This document shows positions 8,271 through 16,775 of a stretch of 64,000 nt of DNA, piece after piece. Under the pieces are notes generated by a model. That model saw only the letters and a program-made list of their open reading frames with translations, made no database searches and was not told the DNA's origin. Positions within the stretch are counted from its first letter, which is position 1. The number at the start of each line of letters is the position of its first letter. The translations under genes and the position numbers were made by a program. Source of the stretch: Longimicrobium sp. (GTDB lineage: Bacteria > Gemmatimonadota > Gemmatimonadetes > Longimicrobiales > Longimicrobiaceae); assembly GCA_036389135.1 (NCBI GenBank), contig DASVQP010000070.1, positions 1 through 64,000 on the forward strand, in the 5' to 3' direction.

Positions 8271-9422
8271 ATGATTCGCCTGATGAACCGATCGTTCGCC
8301 GCGCGCGCGCCGCTGGCCCTGTGCGCCGCGCTCCTGATGGGCGCATGCTCCACGATGGGGAGCCGCAAGCCCGCGCCGCCTCCCCCCGCAGCGGCGCCGG
8401 CACCCCCGGTGCCCGTGCCCGACCGCAAGTTCGTGGTGGTGGACGTGGAGCGGAACGAGCTGCGCTTCATGGACGGCGAGCGCGTCCTGTGGCGCGCGCC
8501 CGTGGGCACCGGCACCGGCTTCCGCCTCAGCAGCCGCAGCGGCCGGCAGTGGCAGTTCCACACTCCCAGCGGCACCATGCAGGTGCAGTACAAGGAGCTG
8601 AACCCCGCCTGGTTTCGCCCCGACTGGTGGTTCATCGAGAACAAGCGCCCCGTGCCGCCGCAGGACTCGCCGCTCCGCAAGGAAGAGGGCGGGCTGGGCG
8701 CCGCGGCGGTCTTCCTGGGGAACGAGCTCGCCATCCACGGCACCGACAAGCCGGAGCTGCTGGGGCGGCGCGTGTCGCACGGGTGCATCCGCCTGTCTAA
8801 CGCCAACGCGGTGCGCCTCTTCCACAACGTGCAGGTGGGGACGCCGGTGATGATCGTGGGCGAGTCCGTCGTGCTCAACGAGGAGCAGCCGGACAGCGTG
8901 GCGCGCTTCACCCGCAGCGCCCGCCGCGTCCCGCGCCGCCCCAACCCGCTCGACCGCGTGACCACCACCCAGCTCCTCACCCGGTTGGACGCGCAGCTCG
9001 ACGCCCCCGGCGACTCCCTCTGGGTCGCGGTGGCGGCGGAGCTGGTGGAGCGCGGCGTCAAGGAAGATGCTGCCGCCCTGCGCGGACTCCTGGCGCGCGC
9101 CGGGGCCCCGCAGAGCGCCGCGCGCCGCGACGAGTACTCCACCTTCCTCGCCGACGTCTTCTCGCGCGGGGCGCTGCGCACCGTGGTGGCGCTCAACCGC
9201 ATTACCCCGGAGGCGCGGCAGCGGGCCGTGGAGGACATCGTGGAGGCGACCATGTCGCTCTACCACGGCGATCTGAATGCACCGATGGCGCCGTGGCCCA
9301 CGCGCCGCGTCCCCCGCGAGCGGCTGGGGCCGGAGGGGCAGGCGGGGTGGGCCGCGCTGCAGCGCGCGGAGCAGGCGTACAAGGACCGCTTCGGGGTGCG
9401 GATGGCGGCGGGGCGGCCGTGA
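8271..9422 (+). CDS. L,D-transpeptidase lipoprotein with C-terminal extension, 383 aa
   Basis: YkuD-type enzyme expected to make 3-3 peptidoglycan crosslinks or attach proteins to the wall. A lipobox ends in MGAC, giving a lipidated C26. A proline/alanine linker (34-50) leads to the catalytic domain at about 51-200, with H156 (IHGTDK) and S169-H-G-C172-I-R174. About 180 residues follow that are not part of YkuD and are shared with the paralog at 31231, including [13 protein letters not shown] and [10 protein letters not shown]. The ATG at 8271 is chosen over 8283; both give a signal peptide. It is first in a five-gene overlapping operon. Confidence 0.9.
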   Translation: MIRLMNRSFAARAPLALCAALLMGACSTMGSRKPAPPPPAAAPAPPVPVPDRKFVVVDVERNELRFMDGERVLWRAPVGTGTGFRLSSRSGRQWQFHTPSGTMQVQYKELNPAWFRPDWWFIENKRPVPPQDSPLRKEEGGLGAAAVFLGNELAIHGTDKPELLGRRVSHGCIRLSNANAVRLFHNVQVGTPVMIVGESVVLNEEQPDSVARFTRSARRVPRRPNPLDRVTTTQLLTRLDAQLDAPGDSLWVAVAAELVERGVKEDAAALRGLLARAGAPQSAARRDEYSTFLADVFSRGALRTVVALNRITPEARQRAVEDIVEATMSLYHGDLNAPMAPWPTRRVPRERLGPEGQAGWAALQRAEQAYKDRFGVRMAAGRP

Positions 9423-10201
9423 GCGCGGAACGGCTCGGGAGGCAGGACCTCCACTGCCACACCAACATGTCCGATGGCGACCTCCCGCTGGAACGGGTCG
9501 TCGCCCGCGCGCGCGAGCTGGGGGTGGAGATGGGGATCGCGGACCACGTCTCCAGCCGCAACACCCAGCGCTTCCTCTCCAGCGAGGCCCGCGTGCGCGC
9601 CTACCTGGACGCGCTGGAAGACGCCCCCGTCTTCCGCTCCGGCGAGTTCTGCTGGTGCGACGAGATGTGGAAGGAGCTCCCCGCCGAGGTGATGGACCGC
9701 TTCGACTACCGCGTGGGCTCCAACCACGGCTTCTACCTCCCGGACGGCACCATGGGCTCCCCCTGGTGGCAGGAGCTCCCCGAGCCGTGGAGCGGCCGGC
9801 CGCAGGAGGTGATGGACGTGATGGTGGACAACCTGTGCGACATGGTGCGCACCATGCCCATCCACATCGCGGCCCATTCCACGCTCACACCGCCCGCTCT
9901 GTTCGACCTGGAGAGCGACGTGGACGCCTGGTGGACCGGCGAGCGCGAGGACCGCTACGTCGACGCCCTTGCGGAAAGCGGGGTGGCGCTGGAGATCTCC
10001 AACCGCTACCGTCTCCCGCACGACAGGCTCCTGGGGAAGGCGCTGCGGGCCGGGGTCCGCTTTTCGCTGGGAAGCGACGGGCACACGCAGCGGCAGGTCG
10101 CGCAGCTGGGGTGGGCCGCCGAGACGGCGCGGCGGGTGGGGATCACGGACCGGGAGCTCTTCGCGCCGGAGCGGCGGCGGGGCGGCTCATCTCAACGATG
10201 A
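9419..10201 (+). CDS. PHP-domain metal-dependent hydrolase, 260 aa
   Basis: PHP-superfamily protein of the histidinol-phosphatase/DNA polymerase-associated type. Metal ligands visible are H12 and H14 (LHCHTNMSDGD), D42-H43 (ADHVSS), a mid-chain IHIAAHST histidine and the C-terminal SLGSDGHT. Such enzymes hydrolyse phosphoesters with a trinuclear site, but the substrate cannot be inferred. The GTG start overlaps the L,D-transpeptidase stop (GTGA). Its placement in a wall/membrane operon is unexpected for histidine synthesis, and no other his gene is present. Confidence 0.82.
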   Translation: MSAERLGRQDLHCHTNMSDGDLPLERVVARARELGVEMGIADHVSSRNTQRFLSSEARVRAYLDALEDAPVFRSGEFCWCDEMWKELPAEVMDRFDYRVGSNHGFYLPDGTMGSPWWQELPEPWSGRPQEVMDVMVDNLCDMVRTMPIHIAAHSTLTPPALFDLESDVDAWWTGEREDRYVDALAESGVALEISNRYRLPHDRLLGKALRAGVRFSLGSDGHTQRQVAQLGWAAETARRVGITDRELFAPERRRGGSSQR

Positions 10202-10215
10202 CGGGTGGAGGGGGG

Positions 10216-10740
10216 ATGGAGCGCGACGATCTGGAGGGCGGCGCCGAGCGCACGCCCGTGGTGCGGACGGAAGAGACGGCGACATACGCGGCGGGCCAGG
10301 GCACCACGGCCCCCGAGCTCGCCCCCGCGGCGCGCGGCGCGGTGCCGTCCCGCCACGGCAGCGCGGAGGACGAGGCGGCGCGCATCGAGCGCGAGCGCAA
10401 CACGCCCGGCTCCGTGCGCGCGGAAGACACGGAGCCCTACATCGGCCTGCAGTACATCGCGCGGCTCTTCAAGATCGTCTCCTTCATGGTGATCTTTGCG
10501 CTGGTGCTGGAGGTGGTGCTGGGCGTGGCGAGCGACGGCGCGCGGGCCATCCTCCCGCTCTTCGCGGAGATCGTGCAGAACGGGGTGCTGGCGGCCATCC
10601 TCTGGGGCGCGGCCGACATCGTGCTCCTGCTGATCGACCTGGGGCACGACGTCCGTGCCTCCCGCGTCCTCCTGGGACGCGTTTCCGCCCGCGGCGAGCA
10701 GCAGTACGGCGGGCAGCGGCAGCGCGAAAGGGAGCGTTGA
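10216..10740 (+). CDS. two-helix membrane protein, tandem paralog 1, 174 aa
   Basis: Unrecognised. The N-terminal 60 residues are acidic, Pro/Ala-rich and probably disordered. A conserved block DTEPYIGLQYIARLFKIVSF (71-90) leads into two membrane helices (about 88-105 and 122-140), then a basic tail ending in RQRERER. GGAGG lies just before the ATG at 10216; the ATG at 10198, which overlaps the PHP stop, is the alternative. The next gene encodes a close paralog. Both ends would face the same side of the membrane. Confidence 0.8.
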   Translation: MERDDLEGGAERTPVVRTEETATYAAGQGTTAPELAPAARGAVPSRHGSAEDEAARIERERNTPGSVRAEDTEPYIGLQYIARLFKIVSFMVIFALVLEVVLGVASDGARAILPLFAEIVQNGVLAAILWGAADIVLLLIDLGHDVRASRVLLGRVSARGEQQYGGQRQRERER

Positions 10741-11234
10741 TGATGAGCGACGAGACGAGAGGCGCCACCCCCGAGCGTCCGGACGACCAGACGCTCCTGC
10801 ACGCGGAGCCCGCGGCCACCACCCCGCCCGCCGGCGCCCCCGCCCGCCCGCCCACCGACGAGGAGGCGCGGATCGCGCGCGAGCGCACCGCGCCCGGCTC
10901 CATCCGCGCCGAGGACACCGAGCCCTACGTGGGGCTCCAGTACATCGCGCGGCTCTTCAAGATCGTGTCGTTCCTGGTGCTGATCGCCATGGTGCTGGAG
11001 ATCGTGTTGGGGGTGGCCGCGGAGGGGCTCAACGCGCTCCTTCCGCTCCTGGCCGAGGTGGTGCGCGCCGGCGTGCTGGCCGCCATCCTCTGGGGGAGCG
11101 CGGACGTGGTGCTCCTGCTGATCGACCTGGGCCACGACGTGCGCGCCTCGCGGGTGCTCCTGGGCCGCATCTCCGCGCGCGGCGAGCAGCAGTACGGCGG
11201 CAAGCAGCGCCAGCGGGAGCGTCCGCGGGAGTGA
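10740..11234 (+). CDS. two-helix membrane protein, tandem paralog 2, 164 aa
   Basis: Close paralog of the preceding gene. The block from ERTAPGSIRAEDTEPYVG to ARGEQQYGG is nearly identical through both helices (about residues 72-91 and 106-128), while the N-terminal 45 residues differ. The ATG at 10740 overlaps the upstream stop by one base (TGATG) and has GGGAG upstream. The pattern indicates local duplication followed by divergence of the N-terminal tail. Function unknown; possibly the two form a heteromer. Confidence 0.8.
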   Translation: MMSDETRGATPERPDDQTLLHAEPAATTPPAGAPARPPTDEEARIARERTAPGSIRAEDTEPYVGLQYIARLFKIVSFLVLIAMVLEIVLGVAAEGLNALLPLLAEVVRAGVLAAILWGSADVVLLLIDLGHDVRASRVLLGRISARGEQQYGGKQRQRERPRE

Positions 11235-11626
11235 AGCGCGCCGCCCTCTTCATGCTCCTCGCTCTCGCCGCCTGTGGGGAGCGCGAGGTGGAGGACACCG
11301 GGCTGTCGCTGGTGGCGCGCAAGGATGGGGATGCCGGCTACCTGGTGTGGGGCCGCACCACGAGCCCTGAGGCGCTGGAGCTCTCCGTGGAGGATGGCGA
11401 GCGCGTCCTCTTCGGCCCGGTCCCGCTCCTGGCGCGCGAGGGCCGCTTCCGCGTGGACTTCACCGTCGAGCCGACCGAGCGCCCCATGCTCTACCTCTTC
11501 CTTTCCGACGCGGGGGGTGCGCGGCAGTGGCGGGTGGAGATTCCGCGCGGGCGCCGCGAGGTGCGGTTCGGCCCTCCGCTCCCCGCCGAGCCTCCACCTC
11601 CGGAGTATCTTCCGTTGGCGAGGTAA
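11231..11626 (+). CDS. small predicted lipoprotein, 131 aa
   Basis: No family recognised. The GTG start overlaps the previous stop (GTGA). The signal peptide ends in LAAC, giving a lipidated C15. The mature part is beta-rich, with E-A-L-E-L-S-V and VDFTVEPTERPMLYLFLSD suggesting a small beta-sandwich, and a proline-rich C-terminus. It is the last gene of the transpeptidase operon; a family A hairpin starts six bases after the stop. Confidence 0.72.
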   Translation: MKRAALFMLLALAACGEREVEDTGLSLVARKDGDAGYLVWGRTTSPEALELSVEDGERVLFGPVPLLAREGRFRVDFTVEPTERPMLYLFLSDAGGARQWRVEIPRGRREVRFGPPLPAEPPPPEYLPLAR

Positions 11627-11632
11627 ACAGCA

Positions 11633-11718
11633 TCACACAGAGGGCGCAGAGAGAACTACAAGGCGCAGAGAACCCCTTCTGCCCTTCTTTCCCTGCCCCT
11701 CTGTGTCTCTGTGTGAAA
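11633..11718. repeat. family A hairpin repeat, copy 3
   Basis: Left arm TCACACAGAGGGCGCAGAGA and right arm CCCCTCTGTGTCTCTGTGTG. It occupies most of the gap between the lipoprotein stop and the methyltransferase start. Confidence 0.85.
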
Positions 11719-11753
11719 CTGCCGTTCGTTTTTGGCCTCGACGCAACTGAGCT

Positions 11754-12581
11754 TTGTCCGATCCTTTCGATACTGACGAACCGTCCGCCCCCGGCCGCCG
11801 CGCGCTGCAGGGGGTGGTCGTGGTTCTGTGGGAGACGCAGGACCGCGTCAACGTCGCCGGCACCGTCCGCGCGATGAAGAACTTCGGCCTGGAGCGCCTG
11901 CGCCTGGTGAACCCGGCCGAGTGGGACCCATATCGCATCGAGGGTATCGCCCACGACACGCAGGAGATCGTGGAGCGCACCGAGATCCACTCCTCGCTGG
12001 AGAGCGCGCTCGCCGACTGCTCCTTCGTGGTGGGGATGACGGCCCGCTCCCGCCGCGCCAAGCGCGCCGTCGCCCGCCCGCGCGCGCTCGCGCCGGAGCT
12101 GCTGGGGCGCGCGCTCGATGCGGTGGAGGGACGCGGAGGCCCGGTGGCGATTCTCTACGGCCGCGAGGACCACGGCCTCCCCAACGAGGCGCTCGACCTC
12201 TGCCACCGCACGGCGCACATCCCCACCAACCCGGATCACGCCTCGCTGAACCTGGCGCAGGCGGTGCTGGTGATGGCGTACGAGCTGTGGATGGCCGCCG
12301 AGGGCGAGGTGCAGCCATTCCGGGGCCCCCGGCGCGAGGTGCAGCCCGTCACAATCGAGTTCCTGGAGATGCTCTTCACGGACGCGGAGCGCGCTCTTTG
12401 GGCGATCGACTTCTTCAAGAGCCGCCACACGGAGAGCGTCATGCGCACCCTGCGCGAACTCGTGCACCGCTCCGACGTCGACGCCCGCGAAGCCGCCTTC
12501 CTCCGCGCCATCGCAATCGAGATCGTGAAGTACCTCCAGCGCACCGGCGTGTACAACGAGGCGTGGGAGAAGCGGGGGTGA
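11754..12581 (+). CDS. SpoU/TrmH-family RNA 2-prime-O-methyltransferase, TrmJ-like, 275 aa
   Basis: SPOUT-class AdoMet methyltransferase acting on tRNA or rRNA ribose. Three motifs are present: NVAGTVRAMKNFG near the N-terminus, LYGREDHGLPNE in the middle, and HASLNLAQAVLVMAYE, which forms the trefoil knot and AdoMet pocket. The length and helical C-terminal extension (about 195-275) fit TrmJ/LasT-like enzymes. The TTG start at 11754 lacks a good ribosome binding site, and the first 18 residues are weakly supported. TrmJ assignment is inferred from the extension; other SpoU enzymes are possible. Confidence 0.85.
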   Translation: MSDPFDTDEPSAPGRRALQGVVVVLWETQDRVNVAGTVRAMKNFGLERLRLVNPAEWDPYRIEGIAHDTQEIVERTEIHSSLESALADCSFVVGMTARSRRAKRAVARPRALAPELLGRALDAVEGRGGPVAILYGREDHGLPNEALDLCHRTAHIPTNPDHASLNLAQAVLVMAYELWMAAEGEVQPFRGPRREVQPVTIEFLEMLFTDAERALWAIDFFKSRHTESVMRTLRELVHRSDVDAREAAFLRAIAIEIVKYLQRTGVYNEAWEKRG

Positions 12582-13034
12582 AGACAAGCCCCGCTCGTTG
12601 CACTCGCTGCCTTCCCCGATAGTCACCGGGACCCGAGCCGTCCAGGCCCTCCTCGCATCCTGCAAGCGCGACCGCCCGGACGTCAGGAGCAGCATCGACT
12701 CCTCAGTCAAGGCTGGCCTCAATTACCGCCAGGAGTCTTCCGACGCGGACGGGTCGAGCAGCTTCGATTGAGACAGGGCACGTGAGGGAGGGGAGCCCGG
12801 ACCGGCCCGCGCGGGCGGTGGCCGCGCCGAGGCCCTTGCCGGCGTGCGGCTCAGGCCCTACTCTGCCATGATTTGTGATTCCCCCGCTTGTAGGCCGAGC
12901 TCCTCCAGAAAATGCTGCCCGCTCCCGCTGCAAAGTTGACCCTGTAAGACACGCCCACCGCGGCCATCCAGGACCGCTCCATTCGCCCCCGCCACGACCT
13001 GCCGTGGGGGATCATCCACACGCCCAAGATTCCG
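12582..13034. other. 453-base gap without a supported gene
   Basis: Both strands were read. The short open frames have neither ribosome binding sites nor recognisable protein character, and no dispersed repeat is present. It must contain the promoter of the gene at 13035. It may be decayed coding DNA. Confidence 0.4.
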
Positions 13035-14264
13035 ATGACTCACCGATTGGGGACTCCGCTGCTCACTCTTGTTTTCGTCGCCAGCGCTGGAATGCCAACG
13101 TGCATCAGCGCACAGACTCTCGTCAACCCAGTGGTTGGCGTGCGCAGCGCCGAGCCGGACGCGGCCGTGCCTCGCGTACCTTTCCAAATCGACCGGATCC
13201 AGGTGGCAGCGGCGAACGCGGCCCCGCTGGTGGGACGGAAGGCGGGCGGCGAAAACGACGTCGTCGCGCTGCACCAGGCCGCCCGCGACTACGCTCACGA
13301 TTATCCGGCGGAGTTCCGCACCGCCCTGGACCGCGCGGGGACTGATCCGGCGCAGGCCCGCGTTCGTGCGAACCGGGCTAATGCGGAGGATCTCCCTTAT
13401 GTTGCCGTCGCGCTCGCGTTGGCGGCCGAGAATCCGGTCGACGCTGCGGAACACCGGCTTAAAGCAGGGGAGGAGAACAGCGGACGCGTCGCCGCACTTC
13501 AGCGGGAGCTTCGCGAGCACCTTCGCTCCGCGCGAATCGCGCTCGCCGGGAACCCGTTCTGGATCTTTGCTTCTGGCTCTGTTACGGAGGGGCTGGGCAA
13601 AGCGGAGACGGACGATGATGACGGGCAGAAGCCCATCGGCACCGGCGCGCTCGGACTGTCACTCCAGACACCGAAAGCGCGCTACACCACCAGGGTGAGC
13701 CTTATCTCAGCCGACAACATCCAGGACAGCGACATCGGGCCTGCCGTGCTCACCCCCGGCGCCGGAAACGCGCTCAGCGCGGCATTACTCGACATGCGGC
13801 TCAACTCCACCCCGCGGATTGCCGGGCGCGGGATGCCGACCATCCATCTCCCTAGCCACTACTACGTTACGGCCTCCAGCCTCCGGCTCCGCGACGGCAC
13901 GGCAGCGGACGCAGACATCGTCCGGACAACTGTGCTGGGGGCTGGCGCACTGTGGTCAAGCGAGATTGCCGCCGGCGCGATCCAGCAAACCGAGGTGGAC
14001 CTACGCTTTGATTGGGGTCCGTCGGTCCGCTGGATCAACGGCGATCTCGAACGCGCGCAGAACCTGGACGACACGGCGGACGGCATTCACACGGGGCTCG
14101 AGGCGGGCTTTTCCATGTCGTTCGGGCGCGTCACCGCCGCCTCGCAACTGTACTACCTCTGGCCGCTACGCGGGGCGGATGAGATCGACGGCCTCAACGG
14201 CTTGCAGCTAGTCGCAGGAATTTCCGTTACGGGTGAGTTTTTCCGCGGCACGCTAAACCGCTAG
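13035..14264 (+). CDS. secreted hypothetical protein, possibly outer-membrane barrel, 409 aa
   Basis: No family recognised. The signal peptide (1-26) ends at SAQT. Residues 70-160 look helical and charged (HQAARDYAHDYPAEFRTAL). From about 175 to the end there are alternating amphipathic strands, glycine and aromatic residues (YYVTASSLRLRDG, VDLRFDWGPSVRW), ending in FFRGTLNR, which suits a small beta-barrel or beta-sandwich. Codon use is slightly more AT-rich than neighbours, and it stands alone after an empty 453-base gap, so it may have been acquired. Confidence 0.7.
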   Translation: MTHRLGTPLLTLVFVASAGMPTCISAQTLVNPVVGVRSAEPDAAVPRVPFQIDRIQVAAANAAPLVGRKAGGENDVVALHQAARDYAHDYPAEFRTALDRAGTDPAQARVRANRANAEDLPYVAVALALAAENPVDAAEHRLKAGEENSGRVAALQRELREHLRSARIALAGNPFWIFASGSVTEGLGKAETDDDDGQKPIGTGALGLSLQTPKARYTTRVSLISADNIQDSDIGPAVLTPGAGNALSAALLDMRLNSTPRIAGRGMPTIHLPSHYYVTASSLRLRDGTAADADIVRTTVLGAGALWSSEIAAGAIQQTEVDLRFDWGPSVRWINGDLERAQNLDDTADGIHTGLEAGFSMSFGRVTAASQLYYLWPLRGADEIDGLNGLQLVAGISVTGEFFRGTLNR

Positions 14265-14431
14265 CGTTGACGCGCGGCGGCCGTGATCCTCGCGCCCGGC
14301 CGGACGCGGTGAGGAAAGAGCGGGCCGACAAGATCTGCCCCTACGAGGCATCGGTTTGAACGACGGCGGAGCAGTCGTCGGACACGGGCCCGAGGAATCG
14401 TGCCCTATTGGTCCGTGCGGCCCGCAACGCA

Positions 14432-14488
14432 GTTCTCCCCCGCCCTGCGCCCCCGCAGGCGAGTGTAACGAGCCGGGGGTGAGGGCCC
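14432..14488. repeat. family E GC-rich repeat
   Basis: TTCTCCCCCGCCCTGCGCCC followed by CCGCAGGCGAG, then GCCGGGGGTGAGGGCC. The same phrase occurs at 20107-20165 and, shortened, at 8113, 30776 and 31083. Confidence 0.7.
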
Positions 14489-14498
14489 TCCGCGCCAC

Positions 14499-14536
14499 CA
14501 AAAAGGCCGCTCCCCGACCATCCGGGGAGCGGCCTT
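14499..14536 (-). terminator. rho-independent terminator of the cold-shock gene
   Basis: GGCCGCTCCCCGACC / GGGGAGCGGCC forms a strong stem. On the minus strand it is followed by TTTTTGG, 22 bases after the cold-shock stop codon. Confidence 0.9.
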
Positions 14537-14557
14537 CGCCGTCAGGAGCGGGCGTTT

Positions 14558-14770
14558 TCAGGCGCCGACGCGAACCACGTTCTCGGCGGCGGGGCCCTTG
14601 GGGCCCTCCACCACGTCGAACTCCACCTCTTCACCTTCGGCGAGGGTCTTGAAGCCCTCCTGCTTGATGGAAGAAAAGTGGACGAACAGGTCCCGGCCGC
14701 CCTCGTGCTCGATGAAGCCGAAGCCCTTGGCGTCGTTGAACCACTTTACCTTTCCAGTCGTGCGTTCCAT
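14558..14770 (-). CDS. cspA: cold-shock domain protein, 70 aa
   Basis: Single-domain RNA chaperone with OB fold. Both RNP motifs are intact: KGFGFIEH (RNP1, about 15-22) and DLFVHFSSI (RNP2, about 27-35). Length and charge are typical of CspA/CspD proteins. A strong terminator follows, and the 246-base upstream region should contain the promoter and a structured leader, as is common for this family. The paralog letter cannot be decided from sequence alone. Confidence 0.95.
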   Translation of the reverse strand: MERTTGKVKWFNDAKGFGFIEHEGGRDLFVHFSSIKQEGFKTLAEGEEVEFDVVEGPKGPAAENVVRVGA

Positions 14771-15016
14771 CTCCTACTCCTGCGGCTCTGCGGTGAAGAG
14801 GCGACGTGCGGGGCGTCCGCACGCGCGTGGCTTCGCGGTCGCGCCAGACGGCGCGTGGGCCCCCGCGCGGGCACAAGCACGGTCAGCCCGCGGGCACACG
14901 CGTGGCGATGGCGGCAGTGGAACGGGTGTTCGGCAAGGAGGTTGGGCGGTGTGCGGGGGGCACGTCTTGCGATGGGCGCCGCGGCGCGGCACGTCCTGCG
15001 GTGTCAGCGATGCATC

Positions 15017-16684
15017 TTATACGTCCGGAACCGGCCCGCTGTCAAGGTTTTTCGTCGCGGGCGCGTCGGCGGCGAGGACGCGGAAGCGGCCCGCCTGCGC
15101 GCGCAGCCCGGCGGCGGTTTCCGCGGCGCCGCGGCTGCCGCGGGCCAGCTCCTCCATGGCGGACCACTGGGCGTCTGCGGCGGCGGCGGTCTGGCGGGCG
15201 CGCTCCACCGATGCCCCCGCGATTTCCCGCACCCGCGCCATGTCGCCGCGCAGCCCGCCGAGGGCGCCCGCCTGCCGCTCGGCGTCGAGCGCGATGCGCT
15301 CCACGAACGCCACCGTGCGCACCAGACCCTGCACGATGGAGGCGAGTGCGTCGCGCCCGTTCTCGGACACCTCGCCCACGCCGCCGAGCCGGGTACTGCC
15401 CGCACGCAGGCGCTGGCGCACCTCCGCGATGGCGGCGGCGGTCGCCTCCACCACCCCGCTCACCTCGGCGGCGGACGCGGCGGACTGACCGGCCAGCTTC
15501 CTCACCTCGTCCGCGACAACAGCGAAGCCGCGGCCGTGCTCGCCGGCGCGCGCGGCCTCGATGGCGGCATTGAGGGCGAGGAGGTTGGTCTGCTCGGCGA
15601 TCTCGCCGATTGCGGTCACGAAGCCGCTCACCCGCTCGCCGGCGGCTTCCAGCGCGTCGGTGGCGGCGTCCAGGCGGCGATGGTCCTCACTCAGGTCGGT
15701 CAGCAGCAGCCCGGCGCGCTCCACCCGGCCGGCGTGCTCCTCAGCTTCGTGCTCCAGGTGGCGCGCCTCCTCGGTGGAGCGGGCAGCCTGCGCGCGCAGC
15801 GCCTCGCCCTCGCGCGCGACGGCTTCCAGGGCGTCGCTACCGTGCGCCACCAGCGCCATCTGCGTTTCCGCGGCGGAGGCGGCTTCGCTGGTGGTGGCGC
15901 CGATCTGCCGCGCCGCCGCCTGCACCTCGCCCGCGGTGGCGGCCAGCGCGTCGGCGAGTCCGGCGAGCGTACGGGCGCCGTCCTGTACCTCGCGCACCAT
16001 CTCGCCCACGGTGAGCGACATGCGGTTCATGGAGACGGAAAGGAAGCCGATGTCGTCCAGGTGGCGCTCGGGAAGGCGCGCGGTGAAGTCGCCCTCCTGC
16101 GCGCGGGCCAGCGCCTGGCGCACCCGGCGCAGGCGGCGCGTGTAGGCGACGGGCCCCTGCGTGGAGAGCCACCCGGTCCCCACCAGGAAGAGCCACTCGA
16201 TGAACACCGTCCACGCGGCGACGGCGCCGCCCTCGCCGCGGAGCCCGAGCCAGCGCCCCGCGGGGTAGAGGATGGCGGCCAGCACGAGCTGCACCTGCGC
16301 CGCGCGCGGCATCCCCAGCGCGTACCCGCCCACCGCGAAGATCAGGAAGGGGAGCACCAGGTACCCCTGCGCTCCCAGCGCGGCGGTGAACGCGGCCAGG
16401 CCGATGGAGTCCAGGCCCAGGCTCCACCAGAACTGCGATGGAGAGAAGCGGTCCGCGCGCAGGAGGATGAACCAGAGCACGTTCACCACGAAGAACGAGC
16501 CGCTCAGCGCCGCCGCTACCGGGACCGTGATGGTCAGCGCGCCGGTCAGGTTCCCGATGAGGGCGAGCCCCATCGAGAGGAAGACGAGGAACCAGCGCTT
16601 GTCCACGGCCTGCTGGTGCCGCTCGCGCAGGACGAGCCAGCGCTCGCGGGCAAAGAGCCCGTCGAAGTCGGTGTTGGAGCTCAC
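15017..16684 (-). CDS. methyl-accepting chemotaxis protein with multi-pass N-terminus, 555 aa
   Basis: Chemoreceptor-like transducer. About six hydrophobic helices occupy residues 31-175 with no sizeable periplasmic sensor domain, so it probably senses within the membrane. A HAMP-like region (about 176-232) leads to a long coiled coil with the conserved hairpin tip [20 protein letters not shown] (361-380) and G-F-A-V-V-A-D-E-V. The GTG start at 16684 is chosen because 28 upstream residues are proline-rich and unconvincing. No che genes are nearby. Confidence 0.88.
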   Translation of the reverse strand: MSSNTDFDGLFARERWLVLRERHQQAVDKRWFLVFLSMGLALIGNLTGALTITVPVAAALSGSFFVVNVLWFILLRADRFSPSQFWWSLGLDSIGLAAFTAALGAQGYLVLPFLIFAVGGYALGMPRAAQVQLVLAAILYPAGRWLGLRGEGGAVAAWTVFIEWLFLVGTGWLSTQGPVAYTRRLRRVRQALARAQEGDFTARLPERHLDDIGFLSVSMNRMSLTVGEMVREVQDGARTLAGLADALAATAGEVQAAARQIGATTSEAASAAETQMALVAHGSDALEAVAREGEALRAQAARSTEEARHLEHEAEEHAGRVERAGLLLTDLSEDHRRLDAATDALEAAGERVSGFVTAIGEIAEQTNLLALNAAIEAARAGEHGRGFAVVADEVRKLAGQSAASAAEVSGVVEATAAAIAEVRQRLRAGSTRLGGVGEVSENGRDALASIVQGLVRTVAFVERIALDAERQAGALGGLRGDMARVREIAGASVERARQTAAAADAQWSAMEELARGSRGAAETAAGLRAQAGRFRVLAADAPATKNLDSGPVPDV

Positions 16685-16775
16685 GGGGGAGGACTGCGGG
16701 GAAACTACTGGAGGAGCCGCGGGCGGCCTGGGGGTGGAAGGATGCCCCGTGCCGCCCGCCCGTGTCAAGATCGCG

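Noticed and set aside
12703-12933. A 76-codon minus-strand open frame in the gap after the methyltransferase.
   Set aside because: No ribosome binding site, low-complexity composition and no recognisable features.
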